DNA of 64,000 nt, taken from contig NZ_LMKW01000001.1 of the NCBI RefSeq assembly GCF_001421745.1, positions 186,001 through 250,000 on the forward strand, written 5' to 3'. This stretch comes from Sphingomonas sp. Leaf230. GTDB taxonomy: Bacteria > Pseudomonadota > Alphaproteobacteria > Sphingomonadales > Sphingomonadaceae. Both the position numbers and the translations under genes were made by a program. Each line of letters starts with the position of its first letter. Positions within the stretch are counted from its first letter, which is position 1. The notes under the pieces were generated by a model that worked only from the letters and a program-made list of their open reading frames with translations, ran no database searches and had not been told where the DNA came from. This document shows positions 42,067 to 50,886 of the stretch, piece by piece.

Positions 42067-42821
42067 CACAGGCGCACCACGCGGGGAACGAAGAAATAGC
42101 CCTCGTTACGGATCGTCCGGATGATCTCGTCGTCATGCGAGCGCAGCTTGCGGCGTAACCGGCTGACCTGCACGTCGATCGCGCGATCGAACGCGTCGGT
42201 GTCCGGCCCTCGCGCAGCCTCCAGCAACGCATCGCGCGCCAGAACGCGCCGTGGTCGCTCGACGAACGCGCGCAACACTGCGAACTCGCCGTCGGTCAGG
42301 TCGATCAGCGTGCCGTTCGGATCGAACAGCTCGTGCGCCGCGAAATCGACCCGCCAGCCGAGGAACCCGAACGCGCGGCTGTCCCCTGCATCCTGCATCT
42401 CGCGCGCGCGCAATGCAGCACGAACGGTCGCCAGGATCTCGCGCGGGCTGCACGGTTTGGACAGATAATGGCTCGCACCGATCTCCAGCCCCAGGATCCG
42501 GTCGGGCTCGTCGCCCAGCGCGCTCAGCATCACCACCGGCGGCGCACCCGTCCGCGCCAAGCGACGGCACACCGACAGGCCGTCCTCGCCGGGCATCATC
42601 ACGTCGAGCAGGATCAGCGACACCGCACACCGTGCGAGCACGCCGTCCATTTCCTGCGCGTTGGTCGCGGTCTCGACCTGATAGCCGTGCATGCCGAGAC
42701 TCTCCGCCAACAGCGTACGGATCATGTGGTCGTCATCGACCACCAGCAGCACGGGTTTCGCAAGGTCGGGGACGGGGCGTGGGATCATTCGCCGGTCCTG
42801 CCGCACGAGTGTGTTCGACAT
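42066..42821 (-). CDS. OmpR-family response regulator
   Basis: A 251-residue regulator. The receiver begins PVLLVVDDDHMIRTLLAESL and has the phospho-acceptor Asp in SLILLDVMMPGEDG, with Lys in YLSKPCSPRE. The C-terminal winged helix includes IDLTDGEFAVLRAFVERP and VQVSRLRRKLRSHDDEII. The start ATG 42821 (MSNTLVRQD) has only CGGAAAT upstream; ATG 42788 (MIPRP) is possible. It is coupled to the kinase by a one-base overlap. Confidence 0.92.
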   Translation of the reverse strand: MSNTLVRQDRRMIPRPVPDLAKPVLLVVDDDHMIRTLLAESLGMHGYQVETATNAQEMDGVLARCAVSLILLDVMMPGEDGLSVCRRLARTGAPPVVMLSALGDEPDRILGLEIGASHYLSKPCSPREILATVRAALRAREMQDAGDSRAFGFLGWRVDFAAHELFDPNGTLIDLTDGEFAVLRAFVERPRRVLARDALLEAARGPDTDAFDRAIDVQVSRLRRKLRSHDDEIIRTIRNEGYFFVPRVVRL

Positions 42822-42846
42822 ATTTCCGCGTGTGGTCGGACATGGG

Positions 42847-43755
42847 TCATTTTTCGGAGCGCCTAGCTGCAACGAAATCGATGAACGCGCGGAGTGGTGC
42901 CGGAAGATACCGCCGTCCCGAATAATAGAGGAACGGACCGGAGAAGCGCTGCCACCACGGCTCCAGCACCGGCACTAGCGCACCGCTGTCGAGATGCGGC
43001 CGCAGCCAATCCTCGAACAGGTGGATGATGCCGGTTCCCGCCAGCGCTGCATCGACCGCGAGATCGGTGGCCGCGCCGACGCGCACGATCAGCGGTCCGC
43101 CGGGCTCGACCTTGACGATCTCGCCGTCGCGCTCGAACTCCCAGGGCATCATCGAACCGCTCGAGAACTGCCCACGGATACACGCGTGGTCGAGCAGATC
43201 GCGAGGATGCCCGGGCGTGCCGCGGCGCGCCAGATAGTCGGGGGACGCCGCGGTCGCGAACCGTTGCTCGCGCGGACCAATCGGTATCGCGATCATGTCC
43301 AGTTCCAGCCGCTCGTCGTAGCGGATACCGGCATCGCACCCCGCTGCAAGCATGTCGACGAAACTGTCCTCCGCGATCACCTCCAGCCGGATATCGGGGT
43401 AGGCGGCGAGGAACGCCGGCACGATCGCAGGCAGGACCAGCCGCGCGGCGCTGACCGGCACGTTCAGCCGCAACGGTCCCGCGGGCAAGTCGCGATAGCC
43501 ATTGACCACGTCCAGCGCCGCCTCGACTTCGGCAAGCGCGGGGCCGAGCCGGTCGAGCAGGCGCGCACCGGCTTCGGTCGGCGCCACGCTCCGTGTCGTC
43601 CGGTTGAGCAACCGCACGCCGAGCTTCGCCTCCAGTCGGCGAACCGCTTCGCTCAGCCCCGACGCGCTGCAGCCACTGATCCGTGCGCCGTCGCGAAATC
43701 CGCCCGCCCGCGCGACCGTCACGAATGCGGAGAGATCGCCTGCATCCACTGCCAT
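42847..43755 (-). CDS. LysR-family transcriptional regulator
   Basis: A 302-residue LysR protein. The N-terminal helix-turn-helix runs from DLSAFVTVARAGGFRDGARI to SGLSEAVRRLEAKLGVRLLN. The ligand-binding domain has the usual RLNVPVSAARLVLPAIVPAF and LAAGCDAGIRYDERLELDMI. It is divergent from the aldo/keto reductase gene across a 95-base gap with a small dyad, the normal layout for a LysR activator and its target. The inducer is unknown. Confidence 0.9.
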   Translation of the reverse strand: MAVDAGDLSAFVTVARAGGFRDGARISGCSASGLSEAVRRLEAKLGVRLLNRTTRSVAPTEAGARLLDRLGPALAEVEAALDVVNGYRDLPAGPLRLNVPVSAARLVLPAIVPAFLAAYPDIRLEVIAEDSFVDMLAAGCDAGIRYDERLELDMIAIPIGPREQRFATAASPDYLARRGTPGHPRDLLDHACIRGQFSSGSMMPWEFERDGEIVKVEPGGPLIVRVGAATDLAVDAALAGTGIIHLFEDWLRPHLDSGALVPVLEPWWQRFSGPFLYYSGRRYLPAPLRAFIDFVAARRSEK

Positions 43756-43793
43756 TGTGCGTGCTCCCGTACAGCCCGTGCCGATACTGCTGC

Positions 43794-43804
43794 GTTATCG
43801 TAAC
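43794..43804. promoter_or_regulatory. Possible LysR operator
   Basis: GTTATCGTAAC, a perfect GTTA-N3-TAAC dyad in the gap between the divergent LysR and aldo/keto reductase genes. The T...A spacing is compatible with LysR binding. Assignment is by position only. Confidence 0.35.
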
Positions 43805-43850
43805 AGCCAACGCGGTCCATATGAAGGTCACACTTCGAAAGGACCGGATC

Positions 43851-44732
43851 ATGACCACGCACGGCATCACCATCACCGCCCCGCTCGCGGGCCGCACCGT
43901 CAACCGTCTCGGCTACGGCGCCATGCAGCTCGCCGGCCCCGGCGTGTTCGGGCCGCCCAAGGATCACGACGCGGCGCTCGCGGTCCTGCGCGCGGCAATC
44001 GAGGCAGGCGTGAACCATATCGACACGAGCGATTTCTACGGGCCTCACGTCACCAATCGCCTGATCCGCGAGGCGCTGCATCCGTATGCCGACGACCTCG
44101 TGATCGTCACGAAGATCGGTGCGCGGCGGGGGCCGGAAGGATCGTGGGATCCGGCTTTCTCCGCCGCGGAGCTGACCAGCGCGGTCCACGACAATTTGCG
44201 CAACCTGGGGCTGGAGACACTCGACGTCGTCAATCTGCGCGCGATGTTCGACGCGCATGGCCCCGCTGAGGGCTCGATTGTCGAGCCGCTCGCGACGCTC
44301 GTCGATCTCCAGCGGCAGGGTCTGGTCCGCCATATCGGGCTCAGCAACGTCACGCCGACGCAGGTCGCGGAAGGGCGCGCGATGGTGACGATCGCCTGCG
44401 TGCAGAACCAGTATAATCTCGCGCACCGCAACGACGACGCGCTGATCGACGACCTTGCCGAGGCCGGGATTGCGTATGTTCCGTTCTTCCCGCTCGGTGG
44501 GTTCTCGCCGTTGCAGTCGACCGCGCTGTCGGACGTCGCACGCGATCTGGACGCGACGCCGATGCAGGTCGCGCTCGCCTGGCTGTTGCAGCGTTCGCCG
44601 AACATCCTGCTGATACCCGGCACGTCGTCGGTCGGTCATCTGCGCGAGAACCTTGCCGCAGGTGACATCGTGCTGCCAGCCGACGCGATCGCCACGCTCG
44701 ATCGGATCGGGAACGACGCCGCTAGCGACTAA
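43851..44732 (+). CDS. Aldo/keto reductase
   Basis: A 293-residue NADPH-dependent oxidoreductase. The start ATG 43851 (MTTHGITITAPLAGRTVNRL) follows AAAGGA. TIM-barrel family motifs: GYGAMQLAGPGVFGPPKD, the catalytic Asp and Tyr in NHIDTSDFYGPHVTN, Lys in VIVTKIGAR, and IGLSNVTPTQV. The expected fourth residue (His) is replaced by NLRAMFD, where most members have D-L-hydrophobic-H; this is common in the oxidoreductase YdbC-like branch. Substrate unknown; regulation is probably by the divergent LysR. Confidence 0.88.
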   Translation: MTTHGITITAPLAGRTVNRLGYGAMQLAGPGVFGPPKDHDAALAVLRAAIEAGVNHIDTSDFYGPHVTNRLIREALHPYADDLVIVTKIGARRGPEGSWDPAFSAAELTSAVHDNLRNLGLETLDVVNLRAMFDAHGPAEGSIVEPLATLVDLQRQGLVRHIGLSNVTPTQVAEGRAMVTIACVQNQYNLAHRNDDALIDDLAEAGIAYVPFFPLGGFSPLQSTALSDVARDLDATPMQVALAWLLQRSPNILLIPGTSSVGHLRENLAAGDIVLPADAIATLDRIGNDAASD

Positions 44733-44769
44733 GCATTTCCGTCCGGGCGGCGGGCGGCTAACGGCAGCC

Positions 44770-45027
44770 ATGGCCAAGAAACGCTACCTCACCGCGACGC
44801 TGCCCGACGGTTATGTGAAGACGATCGGCCCGACGTCGACGCCGTTCACGCATTACTGGCGGATCGTCGCGGTGCTGGCCAACGGCAAGACCGAGATATT
44901 CTGGGGCCACACCAAGTCGCTCGTCGAGGCGAAGAAGAAGCGCAACGCACTGGCCGAGGCCGCGGTGCAACGCGGGTGGCAGCGCTACGACTTCGAGTTC
45001 GTCGAGCTGGTGGCCTCCGACGGCTGA
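44770..45027 (+). CDS. Hypothetical protein (85 aa)
   Basis: A basic, soluble small protein (MAKKRYLTATLPDGYVKTIG, ending YDFEFVELVASDG). The frame starts at ATG 44770, 37 bases after the aldo/keto reductase. The pattern of beta strands with aromatic residues (THYWRIVAVLANGKTEIFWG) suggests a compact alpha/beta fold. No family is recognised. It converges with cysQ; a perfect hairpin lies in the 13-base gap. Confidence 0.6.
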   Translation: MAKKRYLTATLPDGYVKTIGPTSTPFTHYWRIVAVLANGKTEIFWGHTKSLVEAKKKRNALAEAAVQRGWQRYDFEFVELVASDG

Positions 45028-45029
45028 TA

Positions 45030-45052
45030 CCGTCCGCCGTTCAGGCGGACGG
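45030..45052. terminator. Convergent hairpin spanning the cysQ stop codon
   Basis: CCGTCCGCC pairs perfectly with GGCGGACGG over the loop GTTCA. The reverse complement of the loop contains the cysQ stop codon (45041-45043). There is no T-run on either side, so it may stabilise or pause rather than terminate. Confidence 0.45.
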
Positions 45053-45781
45053 CAGCGCCTTCACCAGCTCAAGCACGCGCGCCGCCAGTTCCATCCGACA
45101 GATCAGCAAATCGGGCAGATACGGATCGGCGCAATTATAGACGAGCGGCGATCCGTCGACGCGGCTGACGTGGAGCCCGGCCGCCTGCGCGACCGCGATC
45201 GGCGCGCAATTGTCCCACTCATATTGACCGCCGGTGTGAAGGTAGATGTCGGCCTGGCCGCGCACCACTGCCATCGCCTTCGCGCCCGCCGAGCCCATCG
45301 GCACGAGCGTCGCCCCCAACGTCTCGGCGACCGCCACCGCCTCGCGCGCCGGACGGCTGCGGCTGACCAGCATGCGGAGCGGATCGCCCGCCGGTTCCAG
45401 CGGCTTGGGCGAACCCGAGGTCAGCGTCATCCCGAGTCCCGGCAGCGCCACGGCGCCCACGATCGCGACGCCGTCGATGGCAAGCGCGACGTGCACCGCC
45501 CAGTCGGTCCGCCCTTCGCCATATTCGCGCGTGCCGTCGAGCGGATCGACGATCCACGCGCGGCGCACCGAACAGCGATCGCCCGTATCCTTCTCTTCCT
45601 CGGACAGGATCGCATCGTCGGGCCGCGCCGCGCGCAGCATCCGCATGAGGAAGGTGTTGGCCTGCTCGTCGCCCGCCTTGCCGAGGTCCTTGCCCGTCAG
45701 CCCGCTGCTTTTCTGCAACGCGAGCAATATCTCGCCCGCCTCGGTGGCAAGGCGTTCGGCGAGACGGACGTCGCTTTCCAT
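45041..45781 (-). CDS. cysQ: 3'(2'),5'-bisphosphate nucleotidase
   Basis: A 246-residue inositol-monophosphatase-fold enzyme that removes adenosine 3',5'-bisphosphate, the by-product of PAPS use. Metal-binding motifs: SEEEKDTGDRC (Glu), then WIVDPLDGTREY (D-P-L-D-G-T), and near the C-terminus GGQYEWDNCAPIAVAQAAG. The start is ATG 45781; a GTG at 45790 would overlap the cysNC stop (GTGA). It ends the cysD-cysNC-cysQ operon and matches that pathway. Confidence 0.9.
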   Translation of the reverse strand: MESDVRLAERLATEAGEILLALQKSSGLTGKDLGKAGDEQANTFLMRMLRAARPDDAILSEEEKDTGDRCSVRRAWIVDPLDGTREYGEGRTDWAVHVALAIDGVAIVGAVALPGLGMTLTSGSPKPLEPAGDPLRMLVSRSRPAREAVAVAETLGATLVPMGSAGAKAMAVVRGQADIYLHTGGQYEWDNCAPIAVAQAAGLHVSRVDGSPLVYNCADPYLPDLLICRMELAARVLELVKALPSA

Positions 45782-45786
45782 GACCG

Positions 45787-47724
45787 TCACTTGAGCGGCA
45801 TGATCTGGCGAACGATAAACGCGGCGGCTTCGGCCGGCGTCATCTCGACCGTATTCACGCGGATCTCCGCGTTCAGCGGCGCCTCGTAAGGGCTGTCGAT
45901 TCCGGTAAAATTCTTCAAATCGCCTGCCCGTGCTTTCTTGTAGAGGCCCTTCACATCGCGACCTTCCGCCACATCGAGCGGCGTGTCGACGAAGATCTCG
46001 ATGAACTCGCCCGCCGGCAGCATCGCGCGCACCATGTCGCGCTCGGCACGGAACGGCGAGATGAAGGCGGTGAGCACGATCAGCCCGGCGTCCGCCATCA
46101 GCTTGGCGACCTCGCCGACGCGCCGGATATTCTCGATCCGGTCGGCCTCGGTGAAGCCCAGATCCTTGTTCAGCCCGTGGCGGATGTTGTCGCCGTCCAG
46201 CAGGAAGGTATGCCGGTTCATCAGGTTGAGCTGCTTCTCGACCTCGTTGGCGATCGTCGACTTGCCCGCGCCCGACAGCCCGGTGAACCACAGCACCGCC
46301 TGTTTCTGGTTCTTCAGCGCGGCATGCGCCTCCCGGCCGATGTCGGTCGCCTGCCAGTGCACGTTCTGCGAGCGGCGCAGGCTGAAATGGACCATCCCCG
46401 CCGCCACGGTCGCATTGGTGATCTTGTCGATCAGGATGAACCCGCCGAGCACCTTGTTCGGAGCGGCACCTTCCTGCGCATAGGCCTCGAACACGATCGC
46501 GCGATCCGTCGTGATCTCCGCAACGCCGATCGCGTTCAGCTCGAGCGTCTTGGTCGCGAGCCGTTCCATCGTGTTGACGTTGACCTGGTATTTCGGCTCG
46601 CGCACCGTCGCCGACACCATCTGCGTGCCGAGCTTCAGCCAATAGGAGCGACCGACGATCAGCGGCTCGTCGTCCATCCAGACTATCGTGGTCTCGAACT
46701 GGTCGGCGGTCTCGGGCGGCGCGTCCGACGCGGCGATGACGTTGCCGCGCGAGCAGTCGATCTCGTCGGCGAACGACAGCGTGACCGACTGGCCGGCGAC
46801 CGCCTCGTCGAGGTCGCCGTCGAGCGTCGTGATCCGGCTGATCGTCGAGGTCTTGCCGCCGGGGAGGACGCGGATCGCGTCACCGGGCTTGACCGTACCG
46901 GCGGCGATCTGGCCGGAGAAACCGCGGAAATCGAGGTTGGGGCGGTTGACCCACTGCACGCTCATCCGGAACGGCTTGGCCTGGTCGTCGTCGACATCGA
47001 CATCGACGGCTTCGAGATGCTCCATCAGCGTCGGGCCGGTGTACCACGGCATATTCTCGGACCTGAGTGAGATGGTGTCGCCCTTGAACCCCGAGATGGG
47101 CATCGGCGTGAACGCGGTGATGCCGATGCTCTCCGCGAACGCCGAATACTCCGCGACGATCTCGTCGTAGCGCGCCTGATCGTAGCCGATCAGGTCCATC
47201 TTGTTGACGGCGAGCACGAGGTTCCGGATGCCGATCAGGTGCGCGAGATAGCTGTGGCGCTTGGTCTGCGTCAGCACGCCCTTGCGCGCGTCGACCAGGA
47301 TCACGGCGAGGTCGGCGGTCGAGGCGCCGGTTACCATGTTGCGGGTATATTGCTCATGACCCGGCGTATCCGCGACGATGAACTTGCGTTTTTCGGTCGA
47401 GAAGAAGCGATAGGCAACGTCGATAGTGATGCCCTGTTCGCGCTCGGCAGCGAGCCCGTCGACGAGCAGCGCGAAGTCGATCTCGCCACCTTGTGTGCCC
47501 ACGCGCTTGCTGTCCGCCTCAAGGGCCGCGAGCTGATCCTCGAAGATCATCTTCGAATCGTACAGCAGCCGGCCGATCAGCGTCGACTTGCCATCGTCGA
47601 CCGAGCCGCAGGTTATGAAGCGCAGCATCGTCTTGTTGCGATGCTGGTCGAGATACGCGTCGATATCGTCGGCGATCAGCGCGTCGGTCTGGTAGGCCGA
47701 TTCCTGGATTGCGATGTCGCTCAT
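45787..47724 (-). CDS. cysNC: Bifunctional sulfate adenylyltransferase subunit 1/adenylylsulfate kinase
   Basis: A 645-residue fusion. The N-terminal CysN GTPase has the P-loop GSVDDGKST (residues 40-48), the G3 motif [12 protein letters not shown] and the NKMDL specificity motif, then elongation-factor-like barrels. The C-terminal CysC kinase has a second P-loop, GLSGAGKST (482-490), and [10 protein letters not shown] with [14 protein letters not shown]. CysN with CysD makes APS from sulfate and ATP, driven by GTP; CysC phosphorylates APS to PAPS. It shares TGATG with cysD and is followed by cysQ after five bases. Confidence 0.95.
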   Translation of the reverse strand: MSDIAIQESAYQTDALIADDIDAYLDQHRNKTMLRFITCGSVDDGKSTLIGRLLYDSKMIFEDQLAALEADSKRVGTQGGEIDFALLVDGLAAEREQGITIDVAYRFFSTEKRKFIVADTPGHEQYTRNMVTGASTADLAVILVDARKGVLTQTKRHSYLAHLIGIRNLVLAVNKMDLIGYDQARYDEIVAEYSAFAESIGITAFTPMPISGFKGDTISLRSENMPWYTGPTLMEHLEAVDVDVDDDQAKPFRMSVQWVNRPNLDFRGFSGQIAAGTVKPGDAIRVLPGGKTSTISRITTLDGDLDEAVAGQSVTLSFADEIDCSRGNVIAASDAPPETADQFETTIVWMDDEPLIVGRSYWLKLGTQMVSATVREPKYQVNVNTMERLATKTLELNAIGVAEITTDRAIVFEAYAQEGAAPNKVLGGFILIDKITNATVAAGMVHFSLRRSQNVHWQATDIGREAHAALKNQKQAVLWFTGLSGAGKSTIANEVEKQLNLMNRHTFLLDGDNIRHGLNKDLGFTEADRIENIRRVGEVAKLMADAGLIVLTAFISPFRAERDMVRAMLPAGEFIEIFVDTPLDVAEGRDVKGLYKKARAGDLKNFTGIDSPYEAPLNAEIRVNTVEMTPAEAAAFIVRQIMPLK

Positions 47725-48644
47725 CAGAAATATCCCTCCTGCTTCTTCTTCTCCATGCCAGCGCCGCCGGCATCCTTGTCGATCGCGCGGCCCTGGCGTT
47801 CGCTGGTGGTGGTAAGCAGCGTTTCCTGGATGATCTCGGACAGCGTCGACGCCGTGCTCTCGACCGCGCCCGTCAGCGGATAGCAGCCAAGCGTGCGGAA
47901 GCGGATCGATCGATCTACCGGGACCTCGCCGGGTTCGAGACGGAAGCGGTCGTCGTCGACCATCAGCAGCATGCCGTCGCGCTCGACCGTGGGGCGGACG
48001 CCCGCGTAATAGAGCGGGACGATCGGCACGTCGTTGAGCTGGATATATTGCCAGACGTCGAGTTCGGTCCAGTTCGAGATCGGGAACACGCGGATGCTCT
48101 CGCCCCCCCCTTTTTTCCAGGGCGCCTTCCGCGCGTTGTAGAGGTTCCACAATTCGGGGCGCTGGTTCTTCGGATCCCAGCCATGCGTCGCGGTGCGGAA
48201 CGAGATGATGCGTTCCTTCGCGCGCGATTTCTCCTCGTCACGCCGCGCGCCACCGAACGCCGCATCGAACCCGTGCAGGTTGAGCGCCTGCTTCAAGCCC
48301 TCCGTCTTCCACATGTCGGTGTGGAGTGCGCCGTGATCGAACGGATTGATCCCGCGCGCGGCGGCTTCGGGGTTCTGGTAGACCAGCAACTCCATGCCGC
48401 TCTCCGCCGCCATCCGGTCGCGCAGCTTGTACATTTCCTGGAATTTCCAGGTCGTATCGACGTGCAGCAGCGGGAAAGGCGGGGGCGACGGATAGAAGGC
48501 CTTCCGCGCGAGGTGCAGCATCACCGCCGAGTCCTTGCCGACCGAATACAGCATCACCGGCTTGTCGGCTTCGGCGACGACTTCGCGCAGGATGTGGATC
48601 GCCTCCGCCTCGAGCCGTTCCAGATGGGTGAGTGTCTTCGCCAT
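47724..48644 (-). CDS. cysD: Sulfate adenylyltransferase subunit 2
   Basis: A 306-residue ATP pyrophosphatase-family protein. The start ATG 48644 ([20 protein letters not shown]) has GGAGA upstream. The PP-loop is [20 protein letters not shown], and [20 protein letters not shown] and [16 protein letters not shown] are hallmark motifs. It forms the APS-producing heterodimer with CysN. Between LYNARK and [11 protein letters not shown] the residues APWKKGGG are encoded by an A6G8 tract on the coding strand (plus 48103-48116); CysD proteins I know have only about K-G here, so this loop looks expanded. Confidence 0.94.
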   Translation of the reverse strand: MAKTLTHLERLEAEAIHILREVVAEADKPVMLYSVGKDSAVMLHLARKAFYPSPPPFPLLHVDTTWKFQEMYKLRDRMAAESGMELLVYQNPEAAARGINPFDHGALHTDMWKTEGLKQALNLHGFDAAFGGARRDEEKSRAKERIISFRTATHGWDPKNQRPELWNLYNARKAPWKKGGGESIRVFPISNWTELDVWQYIQLNDVPIVPLYYAGVRPTVERDGMLLMVDDDRFRLEPGEVPVDRSIRFRTLGCYPLTGAVESTASTLSEIIQETLLTTTSERQGRAIDKDAGGAGMEKKKQEGYF

Positions 48645-48855
48645 GATGTGTCTCCGCGGCGCCGTTTGCCCGGCGCAGGGCGGTGTCGGCAATCAATGCA
48701 TTCTTCGGTCGGGGAACGCTTCGCTATCTCATGCCGCGAATGACGGCACTGCGCACCATGCACGATTTCGCGGCGAACCCTGCGCCGCAGTTGCCCGCCC
48801 GCGATCGACGCCGTACGCAACGCGCCTGTTTCGATCCGTCTGGGACCATGCCGCC

Positions 48856-49740
48856 ATGTCCGTTGCTTCGTTGAAAATGCGCTCCTGGTTGTTCGCGCCG
48901 GGGGACAGCGAACGCAAGATGACCAAGGCGGTAGAGGGCAGCGCCGACATCGTCCTGTTCGATCTCGAAGACGCGGTGACGACCGAGAACAAGCCGCTCG
49001 CGCGCCAGACCGTCCACGACATGCTGACCGCGCATGTCGCGCACCGCGCGCGAATGTGGGTGAGGGTCAATCCGCTCGACGGGCCGTATACGCTGACCGA
49101 TCTCGCGGCGATCATGCCGGCGCGGCCGGGCGGGATCATGCTGCCGAAGGTCGCCGGGCGGCAGGATGTCGAGCGGCTCGATCATTACCTGTCCGCGTTC
49201 GAGGCGGCGAACGGCATCGCGATCGGGTCGACCCCGGTGATCGTGCTGATCACCGAAACGGCGGGGGCGATGTTCCACACCGGCGATTACAAGGGCGCGC
49301 CTCGGGTGGTCGCGCTGACCTGGGGCGCGGAGGACCTGGCGGACTCGATCGGCTCTAGCGCGAACTGCAATCCGGATGGCAGCTATCGCTTCACTTATGA
49401 ACTCGCGCGATCGATGTGCCTGTTGGGCGCGGCGGCGGCGGGCGTCACCGCAATCGAGACGATCCAGGGCGACTTCCGCGATCTCGGCACACTGAAGACG
49501 CGCGCGGAACAGGTGCGGCGAGACGGTTACCGCGGCATGCTCGCGATCCACCCGGCGCAGGTCGACGTGATCAACGCCGCGTTCACGCCAACCGAGGCGG
49601 AGATCGCCGAGGCGCAGGCGATCGTCGATCTGTTCGCGGCAAACCCCGGCGTCGGTACGATCGGCTACAAGGGCGGCATGCTCGACCGACCCTATCTGTC
49701 GCGCGCGGAGCATCTGTTGCGGCAGGTCGGGCGCGCGTGA
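48856..49740 (+). CDS. HpcH/HpaI (CitE-like) aldolase/lyase
   Basis: A 294-residue TIM-barrel lyase of the CitE/Mcl group. The start at ATG 48856 has no clear ribosome binding site; ATG 48877 is an alternative. Motifs: SWLFAPGDSERKMTKAVEGS, the acidic IVLFDLEDAVTTENKPLARQ, RVNPLDGPYTLTDL (Arg of the CoA/acid site), IMLPKVAGRQDVERLDHYL and ALTWGAEDLADSIGSS. Members cleave or make malyl-, methylmalyl- or citramalyl-CoA esters. A CoA transferase gene lies convergently 10 bases away. Exact reaction not determinable here. Confidence 0.85.
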   Translation: MSVASLKMRSWLFAPGDSERKMTKAVEGSADIVLFDLEDAVTTENKPLARQTVHDMLTAHVAHRARMWVRVNPLDGPYTLTDLAAIMPARPGGIMLPKVAGRQDVERLDHYLSAFEAANGIAIGSTPVIVLITETAGAMFHTGDYKGAPRVVALTWGAEDLADSIGSSANCNPDGSYRFTYELARSMCLLGAAAAGVTAIETIQGDFRDLGTLKTRAEQVRRDGYRGMLAIHPAQVDVINAAFTPTEAEIAEAQAIVDLFAANPGVGTIGYKGGMLDRPYLSRAEHLLRQVGRA

Positions 49741-49749
49741 TCCGGCGTC

Positions 49750-50808
49750 CTAGCCGACGCCCCATTCCGCTAGCAGCGCCGTGCCATCGGACGTGGGGGC
49801 GATCCGGCCCGGCGTGCGAGACAGGCGCGGGGCAGGGGCTGCCTGCCAGATGCCGTCGACGACGACACCGCGATCCGCCATGTGGCGATGCGCCGGCACC
49901 TCGTCGAGTTCCAGCACGGGTGCAAAGCAGGTGTCGGTGCCCTCCAGCGCCGCGCACCAGTCGTCCCGCGACCGGGTCACGAACACCGCGGCGAAGCGTC
50001 GCGCGGTTTCGGGCCAGCGCTCGACGACCATCTGGTCCGCCGCGAGGTCGGCGGGTAGCCCCAGCCGATCGAGCAGTTCGGCATAGAATTTCGGCTCGAT
50101 TGCGCCGACCGAGACGTACCGCCCATCGGCGCAGGTATAACAGCGGTAGAACGGCGCCGCGCCGCCGAGCAGATTGCGCTCGCGGTCCATCGACATCACC
50201 CCGGCCGGGACCATTCCCGCGAACAGCGCCATCATCGACGAAACCCCGTCGACGATCGCCGCGTCGACGACTTGGCCAAGCCCGGATCGCGCGCGTTCGA
50301 GCAGCGCCGCGAGGATACCGGTAACGAGATACAGCGATCCCCCGCCGAAATCGCCGATCAGGTTGAGCGGCGGCGGCGGCGGCGTTCCCGGCGCGCCGAT
50401 CGCCGCGAGCACTCCACTGAGTGCGATGTAATTGAGATCGTGGCCCGCCACCTGCGCGAGTGGCCCGGTCTGTCCCCACCCGGTCATTCGCCCATAAACG
50501 AGCCTCGGGTTGCGTTCGAGCATCACCTCCGGACCCAGGCCGAGCCGCTCCATCACGCCCGGTCGGAGCCCCTCGATCACGACGTCGGCGCGGTCCGTGA
50601 TCGCCAGCGCCTGCTCTCGCCCTTCCGGCGTGCGGATGTCGAGCGCGAGCCGGGCGCGACCGCGGTCGAGCACCGGATTGCGAAAACCACCGCCGACCCG
50701 CTCGATCCGCAGCACCTCCGCACCGAGATCCGACAACAGCATCGCCGCATGCGGACCGGGCCCGATGCTGGCGAACTCGACGACCCGCAGGCCCGCCAGC
50801 GCCGTCAT
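49750..50808 (-). CDS. CaiB/BaiF-family CoA transferase (alpha-methylacyl-CoA racemase-like)
   Basis: A 352-residue type III CoA transferase. The start ATG 50808 (MTALAGLRVVEFASIGPGPH) is preferred over an earlier start at 50862. Family features: PHAAMLLSDLGAEVLRIER, the nucleophile/catalytic Asp region GHDLNYIALSGVLAAIG and GVSSMMALFAGM. The short length and VEFASIGPGPHAAM opening place it near alpha-methylacyl-CoA racemases (AMACR/MCR), which epimerise 2-methyl-branched acyl-CoA. Assignment between racemase and transferase is an inference. Confidence 0.82.
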   Translation of the reverse strand: MTALAGLRVVEFASIGPGPHAAMLLSDLGAEVLRIERVGGGFRNPVLDRGRARLALDIRTPEGREQALAITDRADVVIEGLRPGVMERLGLGPEVMLERNPRLVYGRMTGWGQTGPLAQVAGHDLNYIALSGVLAAIGAPGTPPPPPLNLIGDFGGGSLYLVTGILAALLERARSGLGQVVDAAIVDGVSSMMALFAGMVPAGVMSMDRERNLLGGAAPFYRCYTCADGRYVSVGAIEPKFYAELLDRLGLPADLAADQMVVERWPETARRFAAVFVTRSRDDWCAALEGTDTCFAPVLELDEVPAHRHMADRGVVVDGIWQAAPAPRLSRTPGRIAPTSDGTALLAEWGVG

Positions 50809-50886
50809 GCGCCGATACTCATCATTGCCATGCGATCCGATATCCGCGCTGTTCGGCTGCAAGGTGCGACCGATGCCGAACCGAAG

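Noticed and set aside
48100-48120. Frameshift mutation in cysD at the A6G8 run
   Set aside because: The reading frame is intact through the run and the downstream motifs are complete; only the potential for slippage is reported.
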